Positions 1 through 8,075 of a stretch of DNA of 35,159 nucleotides are shown piece after piece. Under the pieces are notes generated by a model. That model saw only the letters and a list, made by a program, of their open reading frames with translations. It was not told where the DNA came from and ran no database searches. Made by a program: the position numbers and the translations under genes. Each line of letters starts with the position of its first letter. Position 1 is the stretch's first letter. Location: the NCBI GenBank assembly GCA_016783135.1, contig JADHXC010000020.1, positions 1-35,159 of the forward strand, read 5' to 3'. Origin of the DNA: Dehalococcoidales bacterium. GTDB taxonomy: Bacteria; Chloroflexota; Dehalococcoidia; Dehalococcoidales; Fen-1064.

Positions 1-2
1 TA

Positions 3-929
3 GTTGCCGCGATAGATGTCGGCCTCTTCACGGCGATATCGGAAGGCGCCCATGAGCCGGCACAGGTGGCGGAAAAGCTTGACGTACCCGCGGAGAACGC
101 AGAGCGATTGATGATTGCCTGTGCCACACTGGATTTGCTCAAGAAAAAAGGTGGCAAGTACAACAATGCGCCTGATGTCGAGAGATACCTGGTCAAGACC
201 GGCCGCACCTACTTCGGTGATTACCTTGTCTACCAGACCAGGGCTGATTGGGATAGCTGGAAGAACATCGTCAATGTGATAAAACCTCCCAGGGCAAGAT
301 ACGAGTCCATGTGGAAAGACCCCCAGGCGGCTCGCACCTTCACCGTCGCCGGCTACAACTCTTCGATCAGTGCTGGCCACAAACTAGCCAGGGAGTTCAA
401 CTTTTCAGACTATTCACTGCTTCTTGACCTCGGTGGTGGCTCGGGCTGCTATTCAATCGCTGCTTGCCTGAGGCACCCGAATCTCAGGACAATCGTTTTC
501 GACCACCCCTACATCTGCGCCGTTGCCGAGGAGTTCATTGCTCAGGCTGGGCTATCCGACCGCATTCAGACGCACCCCGGCAACTTCTTTGAAACTGATT
601 ATCCTCGTGGGGCAGACCTCATATCTTACATAACTCCTCTTCAAGTGTACGAGAGGGATGATGTCCAGTGGCTGATCAACAAAGCGGTCAATGCACTGGA
701 ACCTGGCGGTACGATGCTTGTAGTGGAGTACATGCTTAATGATGATAAGACGGGGCCTCCTGATTCGGTGTTTCGCCACCTGATGGGACTGGCCCCTGGA
801 CGAGAGGGCCGTGTCAACACCGGAGCTGAGTTCTGTGAGTTTCTGAAGAAGACCGGCTGCGTTGACATGGAAGTCACCGAGTTCATCCCCGGTTCTCTGG
901 GGATCGTCACTGGCAGGAAGCCGAAGTAG
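3..929 (+). CDS. O-methyltransferase-like SAM methyltransferase (5' partial)
   Basis: The frame is open from the first bases of the window, so the gene starts to the left. The visible N-terminus (VAAIDVGLFTAI) is the winged-helix/dimerisation part seen in O-methyltransferase family proteins, and a downstream GTG at 66 is therefore not the true start. The class I SAM-binding motif I reads LLLDLGGGSGCYS, followed by an acidic motif (IVFDHP) and PRGADLI. Family members transfer a methyl group from SAM to small hydroxylated or corrinoid-linked substrates; the substrate here cannot be read. It leads a same-strand run with a crotonase and a GrdB-like reductase, suggesting a catabolic operon. A close paralogue lies at 3977..4984 on the other strand. 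The family call is firm, the substrate unknown. Confidence 0.8.
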   Translation, partial: VAAIDVGLFTAISEGAHEPAQVAEKLDVPAENAERLMIACATLDLLKKKGGKYNNAPDVERYLVKTGRTYFGDYLVYQTRADWDSWKNIVNVIKPPRARYESMWKDPQAARTFTVAGYNSSISAGHKLAREFNFSDYSLLLDLGGGSGCYSIAACLRHPNLRTIVFDHPYICAVAEEFIAQAGLSDRIQTHPGNFFETDYPRGADLISYITPLQVYERDDVQWLINKAVNALEPGGTMLVVEYMLNDDKTGPPDSVFRHLMGLAPGREGRVNTGAEFCEFLKKTGCVDMEVTEFIPGSLGIVTGRKPK

Positions 930-985
930 TAGGAAGACATGTCCAAACGACGCAGCAGAACTGACTGACGAACGGGAGAGTGAAA

Positions 986-1813
986 ATGGCTTACGAAACA
1001 ATCCTGGTAGAGAAGAAAGGTGCTACCATGGTAATCACCCTCAATCGACCGGAGAAGCTCAACGCCATGAATGGGCAGATGCTGGCAGAGATTGACCAGG
1101 TCCTGGCTGAGCTCCGTAGAGACACGGCTACCCGCTTTGTCATCCTTACCGGAGCTGGCAGAGCTTTTACCTCAGGTGCAGATATGGGGCCACGAGGCGC
1201 ACCTCCAGCCGACACCACCCAGGCCGTCTCCGAACAGCAACGTTTGCTGCAAGTGGCTCGGGAACAAGATATGGTGCAGATGGCGGCTCACGATAGGATA
1301 CGCAGCTACCTGAACCTGGAGCAGATAACCATCGCCGCTGTTAACGGATACTGTCTGGGAGCCGGACTCGTTTTCGCCATTGAATCTGATTTCATAATAG
1401 CCGCAGAGGATGCTCTCCTGGGCATCCCTGAAGCAAATACAGGTATCTTCTATACCTGGGGTTCCAGTGCCAGACTCAGCCGTCTGGTAGGACCGATGTG
1501 GGCCAAACACATGATTATGACCTGCGAGAACGTCACTGGCAAGCAGGCCGTATCAATAGGTCTGGCAGTTCAGGCTGTCCCCAACGATAAGCTGATGGAT
1601 GCTGCCTGGGAACTGGTGGACAAGATTGCCAGCAAAGGGCCTCTGGCTATCAGGCTAACCAAGAAACTGGTCAATGCATACACAGCAACAGGCCGGGGCG
1701 ACCTGTATGTGGTTGAGCCTGAACTGGTGGGGCACCTCTACGTCTCAGGCGACCCGGAGGAGGGCGGTCGCGCCTTCAGAGAGAAAAGGCCGCCGAAGTT
1801 CAGCGGGATATAG
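986..1813 (+). CDS. Enoyl-CoA hydratase/isomerase family protein (crotonase)
   Basis: A 275-residue crotonase-fold protein acting on acyl-CoA thioesters. The first oxyanion-hole region is GAGRAFTSGAD (about 57-67) and the second is NGYCLGAG (about 120-127). ATG 986 is chosen because GGGAG at 974-978 sits 7 nt upstream; a GTG at 980 in frame is too close to it. Of the two catalytic glutamates of classical hydratases, the position of rat Glu144 appears to be Val129, while the Glu164 equivalent is kept in GIPEA (Glu149). That pattern suggests an isomerase or other crotonase chemistry rather than plain hydration. It lies 56 nt after the methyltransferase and 95 nt before the GrdB-like gene, probably in one transcript. 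Confidence 0.88.
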   Translation: MAYETILVEKKGATMVITLNRPEKLNAMNGQMLAEIDQVLAELRRDTATRFVILTGAGRAFTSGADMGPRGAPPADTTQAVSEQQRLLQVAREQDMVQMAAHDRIRSYLNLEQITIAAVNGYCLGAGLVFAIESDFIIAAEDALLGIPEANTGIFYTWGSSARLSRLVGPMWAKHMIMTCENVTGKQAVSIGLAVQAVPNDKLMDAAWELVDKIASKGPLAIRLTKKLVNAYTATGRGDLYVVEPELVGHLYVSGDPEEGGRAFREKRPPKFSGI

Positions 1814-1908
1814 GCGCTGTCCGCGGGTGCCAGTCATCGGGAACGCTGATCTACAAGCGATTCCGAATCTGGAAACGGTACGCCGCAGGCGCCACAAGGA
1901 GGTCAGTG

Positions 1909-2736
1909 ATGAAACCAGTCAGCTATGTATCGGTACTCGACTCCTACTACCAGAGTTCGGGCTTCCCACCATACGCGTGGTCCGTGTTCAAAACTACCAC
2001 CTGGACCCCCTTTGAGAAACGGCTGGACCAGGCCAAAGTGGCCCTGCTCTGCTCCTCCGGCATTTCCCGCAGAGACCAGGAGCCCTTTGACCCTCTTTCA
2101 CGTAGCAATCTGAGCTATCGCAGAATTCCCAAAGACACACCTGCGCAAGACCTGGTAATCAACTACGCCTACTATGACCACAGTGACGCGGACAAAGACC
2201 CCAACATAGTCTTCCCCATTGACCGGTTCCGCGAGTTGGAGCAGGAGGGCTTCATCGGGGAGTTTGCCGAGACCTGCTATGGGCTTGGCATGGGGCGCAT
2301 GTACAAGCGGACGGCCCTGCAGACCCAACTGGCTGCGGAAATCGCGCGAGAGTTGAAGGTCACCGGGGTTGATGTGCTCTTCTGCGTTCCCGCCTGACCG
2401 CTGGACCATCAGTCCGTGGGACTGCTGTCAAGAGTAGTGGAAGAGGTGGGCGTCTGCACTGTATACGTGGGTTCGGCCCGCGACATGATGGCGCAGGTCA
2501 AACCGCCGCGGCCGGTATTCGTCAATTTCCCTCTAGGACACCAGTGTGGCAAGCCCTTCGATAGGAAGAGTCAAATGAGCATCATCAAATATGCTCTCAA
2601 CACGCTCAACACGCTTGCAGAGCCGGGGCAGATCGTTGACCTGCCCCACGAATGGGGCGAGGAGTTCACCTATGCTCCAGGCAGCGATGGACTACCTGCC
2701 GACCAGCAACCGCCCGCCCGTAAGGACACCGTCTGA
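1909..2736 (+). CDS. GrdB-like reductase component, probable selenoprotein (in-frame TGA = Sec163)
   Basis: A 275-residue product if TGA 2395-2397 is read as selenocysteine. The frame is unbroken on both sides. The N-terminal part carries family features of the glycine/sarcosine/betaine/D-proline reductase selenoprotein B group (GFPPYAWS, RVAL-like strand, YRRIPKDTP, DPNIVFPIDRFREL). The part after the TGA continues as PLDHQSVGLLSRVVEEVG and then PRPVFVNFPLGHQ, both as expected for the same domain. GrdB-type proteins use Sec or Cys at the redox centre. Here Cys159 lies upstream (CVPAU), and the residue three after Sec is Asp, where I recall Cys in relatives. ATG 1909 follows AAGGAGG (1896-1902) by 6 nt. 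Reductive cleavage of a C-N or similar bond is a family inference. The alternative is a nonsense-mutated pseudogene. Confidence 0.72.
2407..2427 (+). promoter_or_regulatory. Candidate bacterial SECIS hairpin
   Basis: Directly after the in-frame TGA, CAGTCC (2410-2415) and GGACTG (2419-2424) form a perfect 6-bp stem closed by the loop GTG. Two further pairs lie below a single mismatch (2407-2408 with 2426-2427). The loop starts 18 nt after the TGA and its first base is G. This fits the known bacterial SECIS rule of a short stem with a small G-containing loop about 16-37 nt downstream. The hairpin lies within coding sequence, as bacterial SECIS elements do. Recognition by SelB is inferred. Confidence 0.6.
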
Positions 2737-2887
2737 TGAGGCCAGCAGGCACGAGTGGGGAAGCCCCGCCCTGGCGGCCCACAGCCAACCTGCCGACGCA
2801 GTGGTCTGGTAGCGGGCAGATGGAGCAGAAGCCCACTGGGAGGAAGCCGTAGCAACGTAGAGACGTTGATCATAAGGATGCAGGAGG

Positions 2888-3844
2888 ATGCTTGTGTTTC
2901 ACACACAGCTCTGTGACATACTCGGAATCAGGTATCCCATCATCCAGGGTGCCCTCGGTGGTATCTCTGGTGGGCCTCAACTGGCAGCCGCTGTCTCCAA
3001 CGCAGGCGGACTTGGTGTCCTGGCCTCCTTCAATCTGACCGACAAGCAACTGCGAGAGGAAATCGCACGCACTCGGAGCCTGACAGACAGACCATTCGGC
3101 CTTAACATCTTCGCTGTGAACGCAGCCTTCGTGAAGAGAGTGGCGAAGGTGATTGTTGAGGAAGGTGTCACCATAGTAACGACAGGTCGTGGTGACCCCA
3201 GGCAGCCAGTAGTCGCCCTCCTCAAGGAGCACGGGATCACGGTTCTACCTGTGGTACCCACAGTCAGGCACGCAGTGCGAATGGAAGCGGAGGGTGCCGA
3301 TGCCGTCATTGCATCGGGCACGGAGGCAGGTGGACACGTGGGAACAGTCTGCAGTCTGCCCCTGATTCCACAAGTAGTTGACGCGGTGAGCATCCCGGTG
3401 GTTGCTGCGGGTGGGATAGGAGATGCACGTGGGCTCGTGGCGGCTCTCGCACTGGGAGCTTGTGGTGTCCAGTTGGGTACTCGCTTTCTGGCTACCCACG
3501 AGAGCGGTGCCACCCTGCCACAGAAGCGGAGGATTCTCGAAGCCACGGAGGAAGACACCATGCCCACGCCGATCTTCTCGGGCAAGAATGTTCGGGTGAT
3601 AAGAAGCCCGGAGCTGGAGGAGTGGGTGCGGATGCAGAGGGGAGGGGCGGCACCTCAGGAACTGGAGGCTCTGGCGAGTCAGATCCGGCAAGGACGCCGG
3701 GACAGCCCCGGGGTCAACACGACGGCGGGGCAGATTGTCGGTATGATCAAGGATATAGAGAGCGCCGGGGACTTAGTCGGCAAGATGATAGATGAAGCGA
3801 CGTTAATCTGTCAGCGGCTGAACTCGCTGGCAGGCCCCGGCTAG
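2888..3844 (+). CDS. Nitronate monooxygenase / FabK-like FMN oxidoreductase
   Basis: A 318-residue TIM-barrel flavoprotein of the nitronate monooxygenase (2-nitropropane dioxygenase) family, which also includes FabK enoyl-ACP reductases. Features in order are the N-terminal YPIIQGALGG, the SNAGGLGVL FMN strand, ASGTEAGGHVG (143-152, with the family's catalytic or substrate-side His150), and the phosphate-binding AAGGIGDARG plus GVQLGTRF. The start is uncertain: ATG 2888 directly abuts GGAGG (2883-2887), whereas in-frame GTG 2894 has a 6-nt spacing and may be used instead. It lies 151 nt after the GrdB-like gene with no promoter seen between. In anaerobes such proteins often act as flavin oxidoreductases, so the substrate is open. 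Confidence 0.85.
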   Translation: MLVFHTQLCDILGIRYPIIQGALGGISGGPQLAAAVSNAGGLGVLASFNLTDKQLREEIARTRSLTDRPFGLNIFAVNAAFVKRVAKVIVEEGVTIVTTGRGDPRQPVVALLKEHGITVLPVVPTVRHAVRMEAEGADAVIASGTEAGGHVGTVCSLPLIPQVVDAVSIPVVAAGGIGDARGLVAALALGACGVQLGTRFLATHESGATLPQKRRILEATEEDTMPTPIFSGKNVRVIRSPELEEWVRMQRGGAAPQELEALASQIRQGRRDSPGVNTTAGQIVGMIKDIESAGDLVGKMIDEATLICQRLNSLAGPG

Positions 3845-3956
3845 ACCCGGGCCCTGATGAAGGAGCCCCATCTCTGTTTCCGGCGGTAGTTGAGTCCTGC
3901 ACCATGCCCCGTAACTCCCTGAGCGAACGGGTTTCGTCATCGGGGATCGACCCTGC

Positions 3957-3978
3957 GAAGCCAGGATAATCCGGCTTC
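3957..3978. terminator. Hairpin between convergent genes, possible terminator
   Basis: GAAGCC, a bulged A and GGA pair with TCC and GGCTTC around a TAA loop. The hairpin spans the stop codon of the minus-strand methyltransferase and lies about 115 nt after the plus-strand flavoprotein gene. There is no T-run on either side, so a classical intrinsic terminator is doubtful. The rest of 3845-3956 shows no gene. Confidence 0.3.
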
Positions 3979-4984
3979 ACTCTAGCTTGTAAGCCACGAA
4001 CATGGTGAGCAGGCCCGGGACGAATTCACTGACCTCGCAGTCCCTGAACCCGGCCTGCGTGAGGAGTTGGCAGACTTCGGATATGGTGTGACTATCGCCG
4101 CTACTCCCACTGAGAGCGTCGTCAAGGTTCCACAGCGCCGGCTCCAGAGGACCACTACGATCATCTCTTAGTGCTTCCCCGAGTATGATGATTGCGCCCC
4201 CTCCCTTCATGGCGGTAAACGCTTTGCTGTATACGTTTGCCAGGCCACTGCTTGTGAAATCAGGGAGGTTGCTGGACATGAGCATTACGTCGGCGCCACG
4301 GGGGAAATCAACCTCCAGCAGGTCACCAGGATAAGTGGTAATTCGGTCCGAGAGACCGGCGTCCGTGATGAACTCCTTGGTAGACGTGCAGATCGTGGGG
4401 TAGTCCATGACTATCGCTTTCATGTGTGGGTAGGTTGAAGCAATCGCGATCGAGTAGCAGCCAGAGCCGCCACCAAGATCGAGCAGGAGGGAATAGGGAG
4501 TGAAATCCCACCTCCGGGTTAAACTGTAGCCAGACCGCAGGCCAATACTGTATGTGGACTGGTTAAGGCGACGTGCGGCCTCCACGCTCGTCCAGGCCGC
4601 CTTGTATTTCCCTCCAGCCGGGACTGACCGCTCGCTTTTCAGCACCGGGGCAACGTCTGCCCACAGCTTGAACTGCTCGACACTGCTGGTTAACCACGGT
4701 CCGGCGTAGCTGCTTCCTCCCTTCACCAGGTATCTTTCCACATCAGGCGCATTATAGTACAGCCCGTCTCTATATTCCAGTAGCTCCAGGGAAGACAGGA
4801 CATCGACCAGTTTCTGTGCATCCTGCTGGCTGACGCCTATCTCTTGAGCTATCAGGGAGATCTCCCCGATTCCCTGTGCGATGACTGTGAACACGTCCAG
4901 TCTGATGGCTGCATTCAGCGCACCCGACTGCCTGTAGGCGTGAGCTAGAATCTGCAAACGCAACGTACCACTGGAACGCTTCAT
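3977..4984 (-). CDS. O-methyltransferase-like SAM methyltransferase
   Basis: A 335-residue protein with an N-terminal winged-helix dimerisation domain (HAYRQSGALNAAIRLDVF onward) and a C-terminal class I methyltransferase domain with LLLDLGGGSGCYS as motif I, IVMDYP as motif II and FPRGADV as the motif IV region. It is clearly paralogous to the gene at the left edge; the stretch around NAPDVERYLVK and the SAM motif are nearly identical. The ATG at 4984 is preferred over 4996 because AGGTG lies 5 nt before it and nothing like a ribosome site precedes 4996. It is convergent with the flavoprotein gene. The substrate cannot be deduced; membership of the O-methyltransferase family is known only from motifs. 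Confidence 0.82.
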   Translation of the reverse strand: MKRSSGTLRLQILAHAYRQSGALNAAIRLDVFTVIAQGIGEISLIAQEIGVSQQDAQKLVDVLSSLELLEYRDGLYYNAPDVERYLVKGGSSYAGPWLTSSVEQFKLWADVAPVLKSERSVPAGGKYKAAWTSVEAARRLNQSTYSIGLRSGYSLTRRWDFTPYSLLLDLGGGSGCYSIAIASTYPHMKAIVMDYPTICTSTKEFITDAGLSDRITTYPGDLLEVDFPRGADVMLMSSNLPDFTSSGLANVYSKAFTAMKGGGAIIILGEALRDDRSGPLEPALWNLDDALSGSSGDSHTISEVCQLLTQAGFRDCEVSEFVPGLLTMFVAYKLE

Positions 4985-5256
4985 GTCACACCTCATCCGA
5001 AATTATTCTGAATCGTTCCTGGCAATTGTATCACCTACCAGGTCCGAATTCCCAGCACGGAAGCTTGCCGATTCGGTATCAATAAGCTCCGTGAGATGAA
5101 GATGCAGCCGTCACTGGAGAGGGCGCTACGGCACAAGGAGATACTGGGGGCGTAGAGCCTCACCCCAAGGGATGACCGACTGCAAACCGTCACACAATCT
5201 GGCTTACTGTGCAATGGCTCTAGTAGTCTCCCACTGCATGGTATAATAGAGCAGAA

Positions 5257-5284
5257 TTGAAGCATAAGTCGTCCGGGCTATAAT
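5257..5284 (+). promoter_or_regulatory. Promoter for the integrase region
   Basis: TTGAAG (5257-5262), a 16-nt spacer and a perfect TATAAT (5279-5284) fit a sigma-70 promoter with a start near 5291. A second extended -10 (TGGTATAAT, 5239-5247) lies just upstream. The rest of 4985-5256 shows no gene. Confidence 0.55.
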
Positions 5285-5305
5285 CAGTGCGGAAGGAGGA
5301 AACCA

Positions 5306-5395
5306 GTGCGATTTACAGTCGAGCTAAATGGTTGGGATTTCAAGTATCGTTTGCAGAAAGACGGAACCTGGAGACATCTGGCAAATCACAGTTGA
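5306..5395 (+). CDS. Possible 29-codon leader ORF overlapping the integrase start
   Basis: GTG 5306 is preceded by AAGGAGG (5293-5299) at a 6-nt spacing, the best ribosome site in this region, yet its frame ends at TGA 5393-5395 after 29 codons. It overlaps the first 22 codons of the integrase, whose own ATG 5328 has no visible ribosome site. It may be a leader peptide that couples or limits integrase translation. It may instead mark an N-terminal frame disruption in the integrase gene, or be chance. Confidence 0.3.
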   Translation: MRFTVELNGWDFKYRLQKDGTWRHLANHS

Positions 5396-6509
5396 CACCG
5401 GCACCGGGCCTGGTGGGAAGCGCCGGCGCTACTTCGAGACGGTACACTCGACACGCAAATCCGACGCACAAAAGAGATTGAATGAGCTGTTGGTCAGTTT
5501 GGAGAGGGGCGTCTACAGCCCACCCGGACGTCTCACCCTGGCAGAGCATCTTCAGAACTGGCTAACCGGCTACGTCAAGACTAACTGCTCACCCCGGACC
5601 TATGACGGTTATCAGAGCATAGCAGAGTGCCACCTGATACCGCCCTGGGCCATGTCCAGCTTAAAGCACCTTAACCCCCAGGCGATACAGGCCTACTACG
5701 GCAAGGCCACTGAGACACTTTCAGCCCGGACAGTCCACCATCAGCACCGGGTCCTCAGCCAAAGTCTGAAGTATGCGGTTCGCCAAGGGTATCTCGGGCG
5801 GAATCCCGCTGAGCTTGTGGACCCGCCTTCACCGAGGGGAAGGGTTATGCGCACCTTGACACCCGATGAAGTTGGAGTCCTGCTCGATGTGGCACAGTAC
5901 AGCTACTACTACCCGGTGGTCTACACGGCACTGTCTACCGGACTGCGCCAGGCTGAACTCCTGGGCCTGCGCTGGCGGGATGTTGACTTGGACCTTCTCT
6001 CAATATCGGTTAACCGGGTGCTCTACAAGCGCCAGGGTGTATGCCAGTTCAAGGAACCAAAGACAAGCCACAGCCGACGACGTGTCGCCATGACGCCGAA
6101 GCTGGCCCTGTACCTGAGAGAACACCAGGCCGAAAGGGAAGCACTTGCCTGGCAGTTAGGCCAGCCGCCTACTCTTGATAGCCTGGTGTTCTCTCATCCG
6201 GACGGTAGGCCGCTTGACCCTTCCGTGCTGTCTCATGAGTTCGGCAGGACCGCCAGGAGAGCGGGACTAACGGGTGTTCGCTTCCATGACCTGAGGCATA
6301 CCTTCGCCAGTCTGATGCTACTACGTGGAGCAAAGCCCAAAGTTATCTCTGAATCCTTTGGGCACAGCTCGGTAGCCTTTACAATGGATGTTTACAGCCA
6401 TATAATAGAGGGTATGCAAGAGGATGCTATGGCGCTGTTAGACGAAGTACTGCCGGAAGGGGTAGTTAATAATTCTGTCGCCAAAATGTCGCCAACTTTG
6501 GGAAAATGA
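5328..6509 (+). CDS. Tyrosine recombinase / phage-type integrase
   Basis: A 393-residue site-specific recombinase. The N-terminal arm-binding region (WQITVDTG, KRRRYFETV) precedes a SAM-like core-binding domain (about 70-165). The catalytic domain carries the full set: Arg207 in TGLRQAELLGL, Lys245, His320-x-x-Arg323 in HDLRHTF, His346 in GHSS and Tyr356 in VYSHI. It should therefore be able to cut and rejoin DNA. It reads toward an intact tRNA-Trp that begins 30 nt after its stop, and tRNA genes are the usual targets of such enzymes. No other phage or element genes flank it, so it is a solo integrase or the relic of a lost element. The start is ATG 5328 because a stop (TAA 5325) closes the frame upstream. 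Confidence 0.9.
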   Translation: MVGISSIVCRKTEPGDIWQITVDTGTGPGGKRRRYFETVHSTRKSDAQKRLNELLVSLERGVYSPPGRLTLAEHLQNWLTGYVKTNCSPRTYDGYQSIAECHLIPPWAMSSLKHLNPQAIQAYYGKATETLSARTVHHQHRVLSQSLKYAVRQGYLGRNPAELVDPPSPRGRVMRTLTPDEVGVLLDVAQYSYYYPVVYTALSTGLRQAELLGLRWRDVDLDLLSISVNRVLYKRQGVCQFKEPKTSHSRRRVAMTPKLALYLREHQAEREALAWQLGQPPTLDSLVFSHPDGRPLDPSVLSHEFGRTARRAGLTGVRFHDLRHTFASLMLLRGAKPKVISESFGHSSVAFTMDVYSHIIEGMQEDAMALLDEVLPEGVVNNSVAKMSPTLGK

Positions 6510-6538
6510 GTGCCATAACACAGTAATTTAGCTTCAAT

Positions 6539-6614
6539 AGGAGTGTAGCTCAGTTGGTAGAGCAGCGGTCTCCAAAACCGCCGGTCGGGGGTTCGAGTCC
6601 TCCCACTCCTGCCA
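6539..6614 (+). tRNA. tRNA-Trp (anticodon CCA)
   Basis: A full cloverleaf is visible. The acceptor AGGAGTG (6539-6545) pairs with CACTCCT (6604-6610). The D arm is GCTC/GAGC. The anticodon stem GCGGT/ACCGC encloses the loop CTCCAAA with CCA at 6572-6574. The T arm contains GGTTCGAGTCC, and CCA is encoded at 6612-6614. It is the likely attachment site associated with the adjacent integrase. Confidence 0.96.
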
Positions 6615-7010
6615 GGTTTTACACTCGCCGGGTCCCTACCAACGTCAGTAGTAATTTCCCAGCTACCCTCCGACCGCCTGCGAGTACATCCTCTCACGGC
6701 TAATTCTCTCTTCGGTTACGTATCCGCGGACCTGGCGGATTACTGGGGTGGTGTGAGTGCGATATGCCTCAAAGGCTGCTACCCCGGTCTAGTTAAATGG
6801 AACGGATGTTATCTCGAACGGCGTCGGATTATCCGCCAGTCCCAGCCTGGCATACCCCCACAAAGGATACTACTTCCTATGTTAGAGTTAAAGACAGTTG
6901 ACCCTCACCCCAAAACTGGGCGGGCCAATATTGGAGAAATCGGATTTTTCTGACCGTCAATCACGTTTCCCTGTGGGCGGAGACCATACTGTAGAGGCCA
7001 CAGACAATCC
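6615..7010. other. Intergenic region without recognisable gene
   Basis: These 396 bases separate the tRNA-Trp from the 3' end of the peptide transporter operon. Short open frames here have no ribosome sites or family features. A 9-bp inverted repeat (CTGGCGGAT 6732-6740 and ATCCGCCAG 6831-6839) is too far apart to interpret. I see no terminator with a T-run for the transporter operon. Confidence 0.5.
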
Positions 7011-8075
7011 TCAGTTGAGGGCTGAATTGAGGGGATGCCAGCAGGCGACCCAATGACTATCCCCGGACGATTCCAGTTGCGGTTCCATCTCCTGACATTC
7101 CTCAGTGGCCTGGTCGCAACGGGGGTGAAACCGGCAGCCTGGCGGGGGATTGGCGGGACTGGGTACTTCCCCGGGGAGGATAATTCTGCCCCGCTTTCTC
7201 TTGGGGTCCGGTATCGGTGTTGACAGGACAAGGGCTCGGGAGTAAGGGTGTCTGGGAGTATTGAAAACCTCCGAGGGCGGTCCTATCTCAACGAGCTTTC
7301 CCAGGTACATGACAGCAAGACGGTCACATACGCTTTCGGCGACGGTTAGATTATGCGTGATATATAGATAGGTAAGGTTATAATCTGCTCTGAGTTGAGC
7401 AAGGAGTGCCAGGATTTGTGCCTGGACCGAGACATCGAGCGCAGACGTTGGTTCATCAAAGATAATGAACCGCGGGTTTGTCGACAGGGCGCGGGCGATG
7501 GCGATGCGCTGTCTCTGCCCACCACTGAACTCGTGGGGGTAGCGGTTCATGTGCTGTTCGGTGAGACCTACCAGCCGGAGAATCTCGGACACTCTCTCCC
7601 TGACCTGACTCCTCGGCATCAGCTTGTGGACTACTAACGGTTCGCCGACAATGTCCTTTATCTTCATCCTGGGATTGAGAGAGGTGTACGGGTCCTGGTG
7701 GACCAATTGCATGTTTCTCCTGAGAGCCTTCAGACGATTACCGGAGAAAGTGGCCAGGTCATAGTCGTGTCTCAACATCTTGAGTCTGCCTGTATTGGTG
7801 GCTGATTCCTCCAGCGAGTTCATCTCCTCCTTGATTTCATCAGAGGCATCGAAGTATATGTGCCCGGATGTCGGTCTCAGGAAGCGAAGGACGGTCTTGC
7901 CCAGGGTAGTCTTACCGCAGCCGGACTCACCGACAAGACCCATCCACTGGCCCGGTGCAATTGTCATGCTGACATCGTCCACGGCTCGGACTGCTCCCAC
8001 CGGTCTCTGCAGGATTCCCTTCAGGATTGGGAAATGCGTCTTAAGATTCCTGGTCTCAACCAGAGTTTCCACCAT
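7011..8075 (-). CDS. Peptide/nickel ABC transporter ATP-binding protein (DppF/OppF type)
   Basis: A 354-residue ATPase that powers uptake of peptides or related solutes at the inner face of the membrane, paired with the DppD-type ATPase encoded just upstream. Walker A is GESGCGKTT (49-57), the signature is FSGGQRQR (183-190) and Walker B is FIIFDEP (203-209). The oligopeptide-transporter C-terminal domain carries CRFHPRC plus two further cysteines. A charged insertion of roughly 35 residues (about 75-115) lies between Walker A and the Q-loop. It is last in the operon, and its start overlaps the end of the DppD-type gene by 20 bp, implying translational coupling. Confidence 0.93.
   Translation of the reverse strand: MVETLVETRNLKTHFPILKGILQRPVGAVRAVDDVSMTIAPGQWMGLVGESGCGKTTLGKTVLRFLRPTSGHIYFDASDEIKEEMNSLEESATNTGRLKMLRHDYDLATFSGNRLKALRRNMQLVHQDPYTSLNPRMKIKDIVGEPLVVHKLMPRSQVRERVSEILRLVGLTEQHMNRYPHEFSGGQRQRIAIARALSTNPRFIIFDEPTSALDVSVQAQILALLAQLRADYNLTYLYITHNLTVAESVCDRLAVMYLGKLVEIGPPSEVFNTPRHPYSRALVLSTPIPDPKRKRGRIILPGEVPSPANPPPGCRFHPRCDQATEECQEMEPQLESSGDSHWVACWHPLNSALN

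Noticed and set aside
2398-2736. Second half of the GrdB-like gene as an independent gene starting at GTG 2416.
   Set aside because: No ribosome site, and the sequence continues the same domain in the same frame as the part before the TGA.
5225-5235. AGTCTCCCACT as a second copy of the tRNA-Trp 3' end (attachment repeat).
   Set aside because: Only about 11 bases match and only with a gap; too short to support an att duplication.
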